Source: Shewanella litoralis | Lineage (GTDB): Bacteria; Pseudomonadota; Gammaproteobacteria; Enterobacterales; Shewanellaceae | Assembly: GCF_009828585.1 (NCBI RefSeq) | Contig: NZ_WSRZ01000014.1 | Location: 1-64,000 of the forward strand | Reading direction: 5' to 3' | Length of the DNA stretch: 64,000 bases | Shown here: positions 1-9,146 of the stretch, piece after piece | Position numbering within the stretch: the stretch's first letter is position 1 | How the letters are laid out: each line of letters starts with the position of its first letter | Program-made: the position numbers and the translations under genes | The notes under the pieces: generated by a model | Told to the model about the DNA's origin: nothing | The model's database searches: none | Seen by the model: the letters and a program-made list of their open reading frames with translations, nothing else

Positions 1-345
1 ATGAGCTTTCGTCAGCAAAAAGGAAAAGCGCCTGAGCTAATGTATCGTTACCATATCAGTTCCGCTGAACTGACAGAGCTGCAACTCGCTGAAGCGGTGC
101 GTGCTCATTGGGCTGTAGAAAATAGTCTGCATTGGGTGTTAGATGTCTGTATGGGTGAGGATGCTTGCCAAATTTATCAAGACCATGGTGCTGAAAATTG
201 GGCTATGTTACGCCAAGCCGCATTAAATATGCTTAGAAGCGAACCTTCAAAGGGAAGCATACCAGCTAAACAAAAACGAGCCTGGATGAAAACAGCATAC
301 TTAGAAGCAGTATTACAAGCTGGATTCAGTGACATGGCTAATTAA
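1..345 (+). CDS. ISAs1-family transposase, C-terminal part
   Basis: This is the last 114 residues of a DDE transposase of the ISAs1 (H-repeat-associated) family. The diagnostic stretch is around residues 35-50, with [15 protein letters not shown] containing the conserved glutamate, followed by [16 protein letters not shown] and KGSI. Full-length family members are about 370 residues, so the rest lies upstream of the window. The ATG at position 1 is almost certainly an internal methionine, not the true start. The stop (343-345) sits a few bases inside the terminal repeat, as usual for these elements. Whether the element is intact cannot be judged here. Confidence 0.85.
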   Translation: MSFRQQKGKAPELMYRYHISSAELTELQLAEAVRAHWAVENSLHWVLDVCMGEDACQIYQDHGAENWAMLRQAALNMLRSEPSKGSIPAKQKRAWMKTAYLEAVLQAGFSDMAN

Positions 346-368
346 TGAACACTCATGCGGTTGCCCTG
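1..368 (+). mobile_element. Right end of an ISAs1-family insertion sequence (partial)
   Basis: The window opens inside an insertion sequence. The transposase C-terminus ends at 345 and is followed at 351-368 by a sequence whose reverse complement is CAGGGCAACCGCATGAGT, which resembles ISAs1-family terminal inverted repeats. Sequence in frame with a chemoreceptor begins directly after it, so 368 is probably the IS boundary. The left end and the target duplication lie partly outside the window and cannot be confirmed. Confidence 0.75.
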
Positions 369-1771
369 CCATTACCACAGGTGAAGAAGACAGTTTAGAT
401 ATTGCAACAACCATGGTGAAAGATATAACCGACAACTTAACCGAGTTAGCTGTTTTGCTGCCAACAGAGCTGAGCTATGTTCAACAACAAAAACGTGAAT
501 TAGCGCTATATCATGACAATGCGAGGATTCTCGCTGCTGAATTCATCAAAGACGATGTCGACTTTAGTAAAATACAAACTCAAGCAGCTGACAACGCCAA
601 GCGCTATCAAGGGTTAGTAAAACAATTTCTCGAAAAGAAACAAGCTTACTCAAAGCAATTTGAACAAGAAATTCAAACTACAATATCCAGTACAGAACAA
701 GCTGAAAATAGCCTATTACTCATTGGTATTATTGCAACTATTGTGATGATAGCTGTCGGGTTACTCGTTAATCGCTCTATTATCAGTACCATTGATAATG
801 TGACTCAGTCTCTAAGAAATATCTCTGAAGGTGAAGGCGATTTACGCTCTCGAATCCAATATCAAGGTAAAGATGAAATTGCTGAACTTGTTTACTGGTT
901 TAATCAATTTATTACTAAACTTCAATCATCTATTGCCGATACAAAGCACACAACTGAGCACTTAAATGAAGTGGCGCTAGGATTATTAAATGGCAGTCAG
1001 CAAAGCGAATTGAATGTAGAACAGCAAAATGCGGCAATTGAACAAATCTCGCATGCGATGAAAGAGATGTTTGTCAGTGTCACTCATATTGCAGAATATG
1101 CATCAAGTGCAGCATTAGAAGCTGAAAACGCCAATACCGAAGCCAAGAAAGGGTTTACGATCGTCAATGACGCAGTGAACACCATAAAAACTTTAGCAGA
1201 AGAAGTGCAAACTACTGCGGTAGTGGTTAATCAATTAGATGCATTCACTCATAAAGTGAACGGTATTCTTGACACCATTCGCAGTATTGCTGACCAAACA
1301 AACTTATTAGCATTAAATGCGGCAATTGAAGCGGCAAGAGCCGGTGAGCATGGTCGAGGGTTTGCGGTTGTCGCTGATGAAGTGAGAACACTCGCCTCAC
1401 GGACACAAACATCGACTCAAGAAATTCAAAAAGTGTTAAAAGAGCTTACAACCACGTCTAAACAAGCGGTTGATGCGATGCAGCGCGGTATTGAAACGGC
1501 TGACAAAGGGGTTCAATCAACCTCAACAGCAGGTGATGCCTTAACCAGTATTACTAATAAAGTCAGTGCAATTGCAGAAGTAAACGATCAAATTGCTGCA
1601 GCCACAGAAGAGCAACATAATACCTCAGTATTAATTCAGCAATATGTGGCAGAGATGGAAAACAGTGCGCAAAAAGTCAGGGCGACAACAACGGATATGG
1701 GCGGAATAAGCGTTGATATCCAAAACATAAGTGAAAAACTGCAATCTATTACAAACCAATTTAAGGTTTGA
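369..1771 (+). pseudogene. Methyl-accepting chemotaxis protein, 5' end replaced by an insertion sequence
   Basis: This is the C-terminal part of a chemoreceptor. In the reading frame that enters from the IS at 329, residues about 128-148 form a membrane segment, about 149-200 a HAMP domain ([11 protein letters not shown]), and the signalling hairpin tip is near 317-355 ([34 protein letters not shown]). The first membrane helix and most of the ligand domain are missing: residues before about 14 are encoded by the IS end. A normal receptor of this type has two membrane helices around a periplasmic domain, so this copy is probably non-functional or mis-localised. The frame downstream is fully open, suggesting a fairly recent insertion. 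The porin and binding-protein genes follow on the same strand. Confidence 0.8.
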
Positions 1772-1846
1772 GTACATTGTAACGGTAATATCTATTATAA
1801 AATGAACCCATTGGGTGAATGATGAGTAATAACCAGGAGTGACAAC

Positions 1847-3067
1847 ATGAAATTTAATTTAAAAGCGTTGCCTGTCGCAATATCGATTGCAATGGCGCCG
1901 AGTATTGCCCTGGCTGACGATGCAGCAGATGCGAAAATCGCCAAGTTAGAGCAACAAGTTCAAGCGTTACAATCACAGCAAAATGCAAGCCTAAAAGATA
2001 AAGTTAAACTTAATGGTTTTATTAGTGGTGCTTATATTAGTTCAGACAATGACGCTGGCTATAACAGTGCTGACACGAGTGCAAACTTCAGTGAAGACAG
2101 CAAAGTGGGTTTACAAGCCACATTCGATATTTCTGACCGCACTCAAGCGGTGTTGCAGTTAATGATGCGTGGCGAATATGACTGGGAAGTTGAAGCGGAA
2201 TGGGCTTATTTAGCACACCGTTTTGAAAATGGTGTCAAGCTTCGTGGTGGTAAACTTCGCGTGCCTTTATACATGTATTCAGACTATTTAGATGTTGGCT
2301 ACGCACAACCTTTTGCACGTCCTCCAGAAGAAGTTTACGGTGCCGTGCCATTCTCGTCATACACAGGTGCGGGTGCATCATATGATGTTGATTTTGATGA
2401 CTCAACCCTAACGATGCAAATGTTTGGTGGCGAATCTAAAGTTAAAAGCACTGGCACTGAAGTCAGTAATTTGATTGGTGCAAACGTCAGCTGGACAGAT
2501 GAAACATGGACTTTACGTGCGGTATACGGCCAAGCTCAGCTTGATGGTAGCGTGAAAAGTGAAGTAGACGTTGAATTAGCACCGGGTGTGATAACCCAAG
2601 CAGATTACACCGTTTTAGAACTCAATGACGAGAAAGGTACTTTCACGGGAGTCGGTGCAAGTTATGATAACGGTGAAGTTATCGCGATTACAGAATGGAC
2701 CCGTATTGAAGTTGATGCTGCTTACCCTGATAGTGATTCAGGTTATTTAACATTAGGTTACCGCATTAAAGAGTTTACGCCTTACGTGACTGTCGCCTAC
2801 ATGAAAACTCAGGACAATGACGAGCGTTTACCTATATCAGTAGCGGCTGCAACCCAAATGCTTGCCTTTAATGCTGAGCGTATGGCATACAGCCTGGGTT
2901 TACGTTGGGACGCAATCGATAACGTCGCGGTTAAATTTGATGTGACTTACGCTGATGACTTTGGTGACACCTCTGGTGGGTTCCTCAATAATGTTGATTC
3001 TAATACAGGTCAAATTATATATGATGACACCTTAATCTACACCGTTAAATTTGACGCAGTATTCTAA
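1847..3067 (+). CDS. Outer-membrane porin with N-terminal coiled coil
   Basis: A 406-residue protein with a Sec signal peptide (cleavage near ALA-DDA, residue 23), then a short coiled coil of about residues 27-52 (KIAKLEQQVQALQSQQ), then alternating aromatic/polar strands typical of a 16-stranded trimeric porin, ending in VKFDAVF with a C-terminal phenylalanine as the outer-membrane assembly signal. An AGGAG ribosome site lies 8 bases before the ATG. The binding-protein gene starts 12 bases after its stop with its own AAGGAG site, so the two are probably cotranscribed. Substrate is not known; the neighbour suggests phosphate or another anion, which is inference. Porin identity is well supported; the exact family is not. 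Confidence 0.75.
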   Translation: MKFNLKALPVAISIAMAPSIALADDAADAKIAKLEQQVQALQSQQNASLKDKVKLNGFISGAYISSDNDAGYNSADTSANFSEDSKVGLQATFDISDRTQAVLQLMMRGEYDWEVEAEWAYLAHRFENGVKLRGGKLRVPLYMYSDYLDVGYAQPFARPPEEVYGAVPFSSYTGAGASYDVDFDDSTLTMQMFGGESKVKSTGTEVSNLIGANVSWTDETWTLRAVYGQAQLDGSVKSEVDVELAPGVITQADYTVLELNDEKGTFTGVGASYDNGEVIAITEWTRIEVDAAYPDSDSGYLTLGYRIKEFTPYVTVAYMKTQDNDERLPISVAAATQMLAFNAERMAYSLGLRWDAIDNVAVKFDVTYADDFGDTSGGFLNNVDSNTGQIIYDDTLIYTVKFDAVF

Positions 3068-3078
3068 GGAGTGTCGAA

Positions 3079-3474
3079 ATGAAAACGTTATTCACTGTAT
3101 TAGCACTAAGCCTGTCTGCGATTGTTTCAGCTAACGCTGCCGTAGTGGTTATTGGTAACACAGCTTCTGGCGATATGTCAGCAAGTGATGCCAAGAAAGC
3201 CTTTTTAGGTAAAGGCGACTCATCTGTTGTGGTATATGAGCTTGAAGAAGGCAATGCAACGCGCAGTGCGTTTCATCAGGCTGTTACCGGTAAGTCAGAT
3301 GCCCAGCTTAAAGCATTTTGGTCAAAACAGGTTTTTACCGGTAAAGGTAACCCACCGGCAACGGTGCCTAGCGCAGCTGCAATGAAATCAGCTGTTGCCA
3401 GCAATCCTAATGCCATTGGTTATATTGACGAAGCGGATGTTGATGCTACGGTAAAAGTGATTTTAAAACCATAA
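3079..3474 (+). CDS. Short periplasmic phosphate-binding-like protein (PBP fold)
   Basis: A 131-residue secreted protein: signal peptide of about 20 residues (ALSLSAIVSANA), then a minimal periplasmic-binding-protein-like domain related to PstS. Recognisable blocks include VVIGN near the mature N-terminus, the DAKKAFLGK segment, the FWSKQVFTGKG segment and the ANPNAIGYID-like block SNPNAIGYID near the end. It is far shorter than a true PstS (about 320 residues) and no ABC transporter genes are nearby, so a role as sensor or carrier beside the porin and chemoreceptor is more likely than direct uptake. That role is inferred from context only. A strong terminator follows. Confidence 0.75.
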   Translation: MKTLFTVLALSLSAIVSANAAVVVIGNTASGDMSASDAKKAFLGKGDSSVVVYELEEGNATRSAFHQAVTGKSDAQLKAFWSKQVFTGKGNPPATVPSAAAMKSAVASNPNAIGYIDEADVDATVKVILKP

Positions 3475-3503
3475 TATAATTTGGCATTAAATATATTAAA
3501 ATA

Positions 3504-3536
3504 AACCGAGTAACGACTATGTTACTCGGTTTTTTA
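3504..3536 (+). terminator. Rho-independent terminator after the porin/binding-protein pair
   Basis: Stem AACCGAGTAAC pairs with GTTACTCGGTT around a 6-base loop and is followed by a run of T. It lies 30 bases after the stop of the short binding protein. Confidence 0.85.
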
Positions 3537-3984
3537 TTTCCTAATGAAAACGCTTACATTATTTGTTTGACGTTCATATATTAAATATTATGTTTTCGAT
3601 GAACGCTAACCAAAAAAAACAATATATTAAGCATTAGAATACTTACGCGATATTTATGAATACTTAACAACTCAACGTCCGCATTTAAATGTTTTAAATT
3701 CACAATCAATTATGAATTACAAACATATATTTGTATTCGCTCATATTAAATCCAATAAAAATAATCATCTTAATGTTATAAATATCACTAATTACGCTTA
3801 ACAATTGAGCACTCTCACTTATTAATCAATTTAATTTAGCGTTTCATCACAATTTATTCATGAATTATGCTTATAATCACGACCGTGTTTTCATTTTATT
3901 ATCAAAATAGGTAAATGATGTTAACGCTACGTTAGGGGCAAATGACACACTGTGCCCCGGGGTCAAATAAAAAGAGAGATAATT
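3537..3984. other. AT-rich intergenic region upstream of the CpdB-like gene
   Basis: About 450 bases without a convincing gene on either strand. It is strongly AT-rich and must hold the promoter of the downstream nucleotidase, but no clear operator or promoter pair was picked out. A GAGAG ribosome-binding sequence precedes the ATG at 3985. Confidence 0.5.
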
Positions 3985-6084
3985 ATGTTAAATAAAAAAG
4001 TACTTGCTGTTGTTATCGCTGGCGCACTGGGGCTAGGTGGTTGCGGATCAGATGATAACGATAATAAAGACACAGTGGCTGCGGACATTAAACTGCGCGT
4101 AATGGAAACCACTGACTTACACACCAATATGATGGATTACAACTATTACTCTGGTAAAGAAGATAAAACCATTGGTTTAGTGCGCACCGCCAGCCTAATT
4201 AATGCTGCACGTGCTGAAGTCACTAACTCAGTGTTAGTTGATAATGGTGACTTATTACAAGGCAGCCCAATGGGCGATTATATTGCAAATAAGTTTAAAA
4301 CTGATAGCAACATGCTGACCGATACTCACCCTGTTTACAAAGCAATGAACACACTTGACTATGAAGTCGGTAATATCGGTAACCACGAATTTAACTATGG
4401 CTTATCATTTCTAGAACAATCGTTAGACGGTGCCAACTTCCCTTATATTAATGCCAACGTTATTTGTGCTGACAAAGACGGTTGCTGGGATGATGTATTA
4501 TTTAATGAAAACATGTTCACTCCGTATATCATCAAAGAGAAAGTCGTCACTGACGTAGACGGTAATGAGCACACCATTAAAATTGGTTATATCGGATTTG
4601 TTCCACCGCAGATTTTACAATGGGACAAAGCAAACTTAGACGGTAAAGTTGAAGTATTAGGCATTGTTCAAGCAGCGAATAAATTTGTGCCACAAATGAA
4701 AGCAGAAGGCGCTGATATTATTTTAGCGATTCCGCATTCTGGTATCGGTTCAAGCGAAAACCCAGGCGACCCATGGGCAGAAAACGCAACATATGCATTA
4801 ACAAACGTTGACGGTATCGATGCTATTTTCTTTGGTCATAGCCACTCTGTGTTCCCTTCTGCAACATATAGCGATTTACCAAACACTGACGTTGAAAAAG
4901 GCCTATTAAACGGCGTACCAGCTGTTATGCCAGGTCGTTGGGGTGATAACCTTGGTGTGGTTGATTTAGTTGTGCGTCAAGTTGAAGGTAAATGGACTGT
5001 TATTCATGAAGAATCAACCGCCATTGCCCGTCCAATTTATGACAATACGAATAAAGTTGAATTAGTTACTGGTGAAGACAGCTTACGTGATGCAATCGAA
5101 GTTGAACATAATGGCACTATAGAATACGTCAGCCAACCTATTGGTGTTGCAGCAGCAGACATGTATAGCTTCTTAACATTAGTACAAGATGATCCAACCG
5201 TTCAAATTGTATCAAATGCTCAGATTGCACGCGTTAAAGCATTAATTACTGATGATTTGAAGGACCTGCCTATCCTATCTGCATCTGCACCGTTTAAAGC
5301 CGGTGGACGTTATGCAGCAGGTGATGCAAGCCAATATGTACAAGTTGATGCTGGCAACCTGTCTTATAAAAATGCCGCTGATTTATATTTATACCCAAAT
5401 ACTATGGTTGCAGTGAAAGCCACCGGTGCAGAGTTAAAAGATTGGCTTGAATGTTCTGCCAACCAATTTAACCAAATTGACCCTACGGTCAGCACACCAC
5501 AAAACTTGATTAACCGTGCTGGTCACCCAACGTATAATTTCGATGTTATCGATGGCTTAACCTACAAAATTGACGTCACTCAGCCAAGCAAGTTTGATCG
5601 TAGCTGCGCAGTTGTTAATGCTGATGCCAATCGTATTGTTGACTTAGCGTACACTACACCAGACGGCACTGTGATTACTGGTGACGAGTTAGCCGCGATG
5701 TCATTTGTTGTGGCATCAAATAACTACCGCGCATTTGGTGGATCATTTGCAGGCACGGGCTCTGATCACGTTGTGCTTGAACTACCTGACACTAACCGTG
5801 ATGCATTGTCTGCTTATATCACTGACGAGTCACAACCTAATGCCACAGGCGGTTATGATGCCATGGTTGACCCATCTGCAGATTACAACTGGGACTTTAA
5901 AACAATCGACAATGCGACTGTTGCATTAGATATCCGTTTTGAAACCCAAGACAGTGAAGTTGCTGATAAGTTTGTTGCTGAAAATCAACAACGTAAAATG
6001 GTTAAATTACCGTTAACGGCGGATGTGGTTGCTGGTTTTGCTATCTATAGCATTGACTTAACAACCCCTGTCACGGCTCAGTAA
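3985..6084 (+). CDS. cpdB: 2',3'-cyclic-nucleotide 2'-phosphodiesterase/3'-nucleotidase, lipoprotein form
   Basis: A 699-residue secreted bifunctional nucleotidase that hydrolyses 2',3'-cyclic nucleotides and 3'-nucleotides to salvage phosphate and nucleosides. The N-terminal metallophosphoesterase domain shows METTDLHTN, DNGDLLQGSP, GNHEFNYG, IPHSG and FGHSHS, which supply the two-metal ligands. The C-terminal nucleotidase domain shows LVQDDPTVQIVSNAQ, ADLYLYPNT, LECSANQFNQIDP and YNFDVIDG, all typical of CpdB. The N-terminus ends in the lipobox LGLGGC (Cys20), so it should be lipid-anchored, unlike soluble periplasmic E. coli CpdB. ATG 3985 is preferred over an in-frame codon at 3952 because it directly starts the signal peptide and has a ribosome site. 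A terminator follows. Confidence 0.85.
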   Translation: MLNKKVLAVVIAGALGLGGCGSDDNDNKDTVAADIKLRVMETTDLHTNMMDYNYYSGKEDKTIGLVRTASLINAARAEVTNSVLVDNGDLLQGSPMGDYIANKFKTDSNMLTDTHPVYKAMNTLDYEVGNIGNHEFNYGLSFLEQSLDGANFPYINANVICADKDGCWDDVLFNENMFTPYIIKEKVVTDVDGNEHTIKIGYIGFVPPQILQWDKANLDGKVEVLGIVQAANKFVPQMKAEGADIILAIPHSGIGSSENPGDPWAENATYALTNVDGIDAIFFGHSHSVFPSATYSDLPNTDVEKGLLNGVPAVMPGRWGDNLGVVDLVVRQVEGKWTVIHEESTAIARPIYDNTNKVELVTGEDSLRDAIEVEHNGTIEYVSQPIGVAAADMYSFLTLVQDDPTVQIVSNAQIARVKALITDDLKDLPILSASAPFKAGGRYAAGDASQYVQVDAGNLSYKNAADLYLYPNTMVAVKATGAELKDWLECSANQFNQIDPTVSTPQNLINRAGHPTYNFDVIDGLTYKIDVTQPSKFDRSCAVVNADANRIVDLAYTTPDGTVITGDELAAMSFVVASNNYRAFGGSFAGTGSDHVVLELPDTNRDALSAYITDESQPNATGGYDAMVDPSADYNWDFKTIDNATVALDIRFETQDSEVADKFVAENQQRKMVKLPLTADVVAGFAIYSIDLTTPVTAQ

Positions 6085-6102
6085 ACCTAACGCTAAGACA
6101 CC

Positions 6103-6127
6103 AAAAAGGCGCTAACTGCGCCTTTTT
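6103..6127. terminator. Bidirectional terminator between cpdB and the convergent P-loop gene
   Basis: Perfect stem AAAAAGGCGC / GCGCCTTTTT with loop TAACT. A-tract on one side and T-tract on the other allow it to serve both convergent genes. Confidence 0.85.
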
Positions 6128-6142
6128 TATTGCCTCTACAAA

Positions 6143-6616
6143 TCATTCTACTTCAAATAAATGTCCCATTTTTTGGATATGCCCTAACGGCACCTGATGA
6201 CGATTTCGCTCAGCACATAATTGTTGATGCTGCGCATCTTTAGGTTGACCGACTAACACCACTCTCACCTGATACCCTAATGCCCTTGCCGCAGCGTCAT
6301 AAGCCATATATTCCCATTTAGCAACATTAGTATTATCGCAAATAACCACAGGTTCACCATGAGACATCGCCTGAATAAAAGCAGTTAAATTAGCTTGATG
6401 ATATTGCGCTAACTTTTGTGGATTAAATCTGTATTCGCCATTTTCCAGGAAATAATCGTCCGTGGAAAAATAACCGTATTGCCTAATGTGTAAAGACTGC
6501 TCAATGCCTAGCGCATTAATGTATTGTTCCACCCAATATGATTTACCGCTGCCAGGCAGACCGCGCATAATAATGGCAACGTTGGGATGGGGCGTTGCGG
6601 ATGTCAGTTTATTCAT
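6143..6616 (-). CDS. Small P-loop ATP-binding protein, kinase-like
   Basis: A 157-residue single-domain NTPase. The Walker A motif GLPGSGKS is at residues 19-26, and ICDNTNVAKWEY later in the chain resembles the lid/aspartate region of polynucleotide-kinase-like and zeta-like small kinases. The substrate is unknown. The start is taken at ATG 6616, which overlaps the end of cobB by 8 bases; an earlier TTG at 6634 is possible but less likely. The overlap means it is translated with cobB on one mRNA. A link to NAD or protein-acylation metabolism is suggested only by that arrangement. Confidence 0.7.
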   Translation of the reverse strand: MNKLTSATPHPNVAIIMRGLPGSGKSYWVEQYINALGIEQSLHIRQYGYFSTDDYFLENGEYRFNPQKLAQYHQANLTAFIQAMSHGEPVVICDNTNVAKWEYMAYDAAARALGYQVRVVLVGQPKDAQHQQLCAERNRHQVPLGHIQKMGHLFEVE

Positions 6617-7343
6617 TGGTTGAGTCACTGCCAATCACCTTCCCCGCTAAAATTTGCTCAACTAATTGCGGTACTATTTCACCTGCATTCCCCATGAAGT
6701 GGTACTGAAATTGGCTGTGTCTGTCTGCTGCAAGCAAATTCACTTCAACCGTTTGTGCACCATGGTGGTTTGCTGAATCAACAAAACCGGCCGCCGGATA
6801 AACAGTCCCCGATGTACCGATGGCAATAAACAAATCACAGCGGTCGAGTGCATCGTGAATTCTGTCCATGCCAAATGGCATTTCACCAAACCACACAATA
6901 TGAGGACGTAAACGGCGTGCAGGAATACAACAAGTGCAGCAATTATCTACACCAAAAGGTTCACGTAATATAAACGTTTGTAAAGACTGTGGGCAGCGGC
7001 CCTTTGAGAGTTCACCGTGCATGTGTAATAAACGGCGTGAGCCTGCACGTTCATGCAAGTCGTCAACATTTTGAGTTATCACTAATAACTCACCGTCAAA
7101 CTCATCTTCAAGTTTTGCCAGCGCTACATGGGCAGCATTAGGCTCTACTCCACCACCATGCAGTTGTTGCCAGCGGGTATTATAAAACCGCTCTACTAAC
7201 TCAATATCGCGAGCATAACCTTCTGGAGTGGCGACATCTTCAATGTGATGCTCTTCCCATAACCCATGTTGATCTCTAAACGTTTTAATCCCTGACTCAG
7301 CTGAAATCCCCGCGCCGGTCAGTACCACAATTTGCCGGTACAT
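6609..7343 (-). CDS. cobB: NAD-dependent protein deacylase (sirtuin CobB)
   Basis: A 244-residue Sir2-family enzyme that removes acyl groups from lysines using NAD. Visible motifs are GAGISAESGIKTFR (residues 10-23), TQNVDDLHERAGS with the NAD-binding QN-D triad (90-102), HMHGEL with the catalytic His109, the zinc cysteines around residues 117 and 135-139 (NCCTCC), VWFGEMPF and GTSGTVYPA. Y54 and R57 in the FYNTR segment match the Y-x-x-R pair of class III sirtuins, predicting activity on succinyl-lysine as well as acetyl-lysine. The NCCTCC pattern is slightly unusual beside the common CxxC pair. The P-loop gene overlaps its 3' end. Confidence 0.92.
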   Translation of the reverse strand: MYRQIVVLTGAGISAESGIKTFRDQHGLWEEHHIEDVATPEGYARDIELVERFYNTRWQQLHGGGVEPNAAHVALAKLEDEFDGELLVITQNVDDLHERAGSRRLLHMHGELSKGRCPQSLQTFILREPFGVDNCCTCCIPARRLRPHIVWFGEMPFGMDRIHDALDRCDLFIAIGTSGTVYPAAGFVDSANHHGAQTVEVNLLAADRHSQFQYHFMGNAGEIVPQLVEQILAGKVIGSDSTNE

Positions 7344-7689
7344 GTTTAGTCCTTTATTATTCTAATATTGCTGATGTAACAGTAACACTTTATTGCATAT
7401 TATCATTATAAACCGATAGCAATATTTACAACTTACTTGGGTATTTTGCGACTCATTCCATCCTATCGTATTGCTTGTAGAGTGCAATAATCCCTTAGTA
7501 TAAGTAAGTTTATTGCGCCGATTTTAGTGATTTAACGCAAATACGATTAACATAAGTGCGTGTTTTACTAAATAATCTGCATATAAGTTGATTAAGCGCG
7601 TTAAGAGGTTTATGTTTTTAAATTCAGGACATATAATGATTAGATTATCCACCGATGAACCGATGGGTTCTGCAATCAAGAGATTAGCA
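7344..7689. other. Divergent control region between cobB and fur
   Basis: About 345 bases separating cobB (minus) from the fur start (plus). It must carry promoters for both directions. No full Fur box or confident -35/-10 pair was identified by eye. An in-frame TTG at 7588 would extend Fur by 34 non-conserved residues and is not used. Confidence 0.4.
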
Positions 7690-8121
7690 ATGACAGATGG
7701 AAATCAAGCGCTCAAAAAAGCCGGATTAAAAATAACCCTGCCGCGAGTTAAAATTCTAGAACTGATGCAAGACCCAGCTAACCAACATATCAGTGCTGAA
7801 GATTTATATAAAAAATTACTCGAAATTGGCGAAGAAATTGGCTTAGCAACGGTATATCGTGTACTCAATCAGTTTGATGATGCCGGTATTTTAAATCGTC
7901 ATCACTTTGAAAGTGGTAAAGCCGTGTTTGAAATGTCGACACAGCAACATCATGATCATTTGGTGTGTTTAACCTGTGACAAGGTTATTGAGTTTACCGA
8001 TGAAGTCATTGAACGTCGCCAAGACGAAATTGCGATGCGTCATAATATTAAACTCACTCACCACAGCTTGTACCTTTATGGTCACTGCACTAACGACACT
8101 TGTGATCACGCAGACGAATAA
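7690..8121 (+). CDS. fur: Ferric uptake regulator Fur
   Basis: A 143-residue DNA-binding repressor that uses ferrous iron as corepressor to shut off iron-acquisition genes. The N-terminal winged helix includes LKITLPRVKILELM, HISAEDLYKKL and the recognition helix region GLATVYRVLNQFDDAGI. The C-terminal dimerisation domain carries the metal ligands in HHDHLVCLTCDKVIEF and in HCTNDTCDH near the end. The chosen ATG at 7690 gives the family length and is preceded by AAGAGA; the upstream frame to 7588 does not look like Fur. A terminator follows closely. It stands alone as a single-gene unit. Confidence 0.95.
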   Translation: MTDGNQALKKAGLKITLPRVKILELMQDPANQHISAEDLYKKLLEIGEEIGLATVYRVLNQFDDAGILNRHHFESGKAVFEMSTQQHHDHLVCLTCDKVIEFTDEVIERRQDEIAMRHNIKLTHHSLYLYGHCTNDTCDHADE

Positions 8122-8140
8122 TCTGTTTGTGTTGTAAAAG

Positions 8141-8165
8141 AACCAGCATCGTTGCTGGTTTTTTA
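8141..8165 (+). terminator. Rho-independent terminator after fur
   Basis: Stem AACCAGCA / TGCTGGTT with loop TCGT followed by TTTT. It lies between the convergent fur and AEC-transporter genes and may also serve the minus strand. Confidence 0.85.
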
Positions 8166-8195
8166 TTGCCTATTATTTAGCCCACGCTAAATTAA

Positions 8196-9137
8196 CTAGG
8201 TTAACCAGGTTAACCACAAACTAAAACTCAACACCGATAACAATGTCGATAACACCACTGTACTGCCTAACGTTGCTTGATGTTGTTTAACCTCAGTCGC
8301 AATCAGGTAGGCATTGACGCCAAGCGGTGAAGCACTTAACAAAACTAACATCATGGTATTTTGCGCAGGTAATTGACACACTATCGCCGCCATCACATAA
8401 ACCAGAGCGGGTAATAAGAGTATTTTCAACCCACTCGCGATTAAGGCAAGACGCCAGTTATCTCCTATTCGATAAAAACTCAGATTGGCACCTAACACAA
8501 ATAAAGCACATGCAAGCGCAGGCTTGGCTAATAAGGCTAAGCCATCATCAAGTTGCTCACCTAATTTAATAGTTAAACCATTGGCGATAATTCCAAGGCT
8601 GATACTTAATACCACCGGATTTAACACCATAGAACGGCTAAAGTTTCGCCACGAAAAACCCTGCTGTTGCGAGCGAGCGGCCAATACAAAAGTCAACGCA
8701 AATAGAAATGCACTGTGGAAAGTAATGATCATAAATATTGAACCAATCATTGCTTTACCGAGCGCAGCAGTAATAACAGGCAAGCCGACAATTACAGTAT
8801 TAGAATAACTGCAGCCTAACGCATAAATGGCGCTGGCATCACTATTACGCTGTGTTATAGGGCCAATATAGCGATTAATTTGATAGCCAATAACAAATAC
8901 CAATAACACCGGTATATAGAAAGCGAGTAACGAATACGGATCAATACTTTGTGCTAATGGCGCGGCTAACATATTGGTAAATAAAAACGCAGGAATACTG
9001 ACATAAAAGGTAAATTTACTTATCCCTGCAATATGTTCTTTACTAAAAAAGCCTACGCGAGTAAGACCATAGCCAAGTGTAACCATAAACATAATCGGAA
9101 AAATAATATTTACTATGGCCATCATTAACATCCACAT
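8196..9137 (-). CDS. AEC (auxin efflux carrier) family transporter
   Basis: A 313-residue inner-membrane protein with about ten hydrophobic helices in two repeats, starting with IVNIIFPIMFMVTLGYGL and containing the conserved NTVIVGLPV stretch in the middle (helix with the broken-helix Asn/Pro motif) and SASPLGVNAYLIA near the end. Family members move small organic acids such as malate or malonate. The gene begins about 55 bases beyond sucD, just past the sucD terminator and on the same strand. No good ribosome site precedes ATG 9137 or the nearby ATGs at 9131 and 9122, so the exact start is uncertain. Confidence 0.8.
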   Translation of the reverse strand: MWMLMMAIVNIIFPIMFMVTLGYGLTRVGFFSKEHIAGISKFTFYVSIPAFLFTNMLAAPLAQSIDPYSLLAFYIPVLLVFVIGYQINRYIGPITQRNSDASAIYALGCSYSNTVIVGLPVITAALGKAMIGSIFMIITFHSAFLFALTFVLAARSQQQGFSWRNFSRSMVLNPVVLSISLGIIANGLTIKLGEQLDDGLALLAKPALACALFVLGANLSFYRIGDNWRLALIASGLKILLLPALVYVMAAIVCQLPAQNTMMLVLLSASPLGVNAYLIATEVKQHQATLGSTVVLSTLLSVLSFSLWLTWLT

Positions 9138-9146
9138 AAAAGAGCA

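Noticed and set aside
5705..5929. Second small ORF inside cpdB
   Set aside because: It lies wholly within the conserved C-terminal nucleotidase domain in another frame.
8327..8808. Plus-strand ORFs over the AEC gene
   Set aside because: They overlap a conserved membrane protein in antisense and have no family features.
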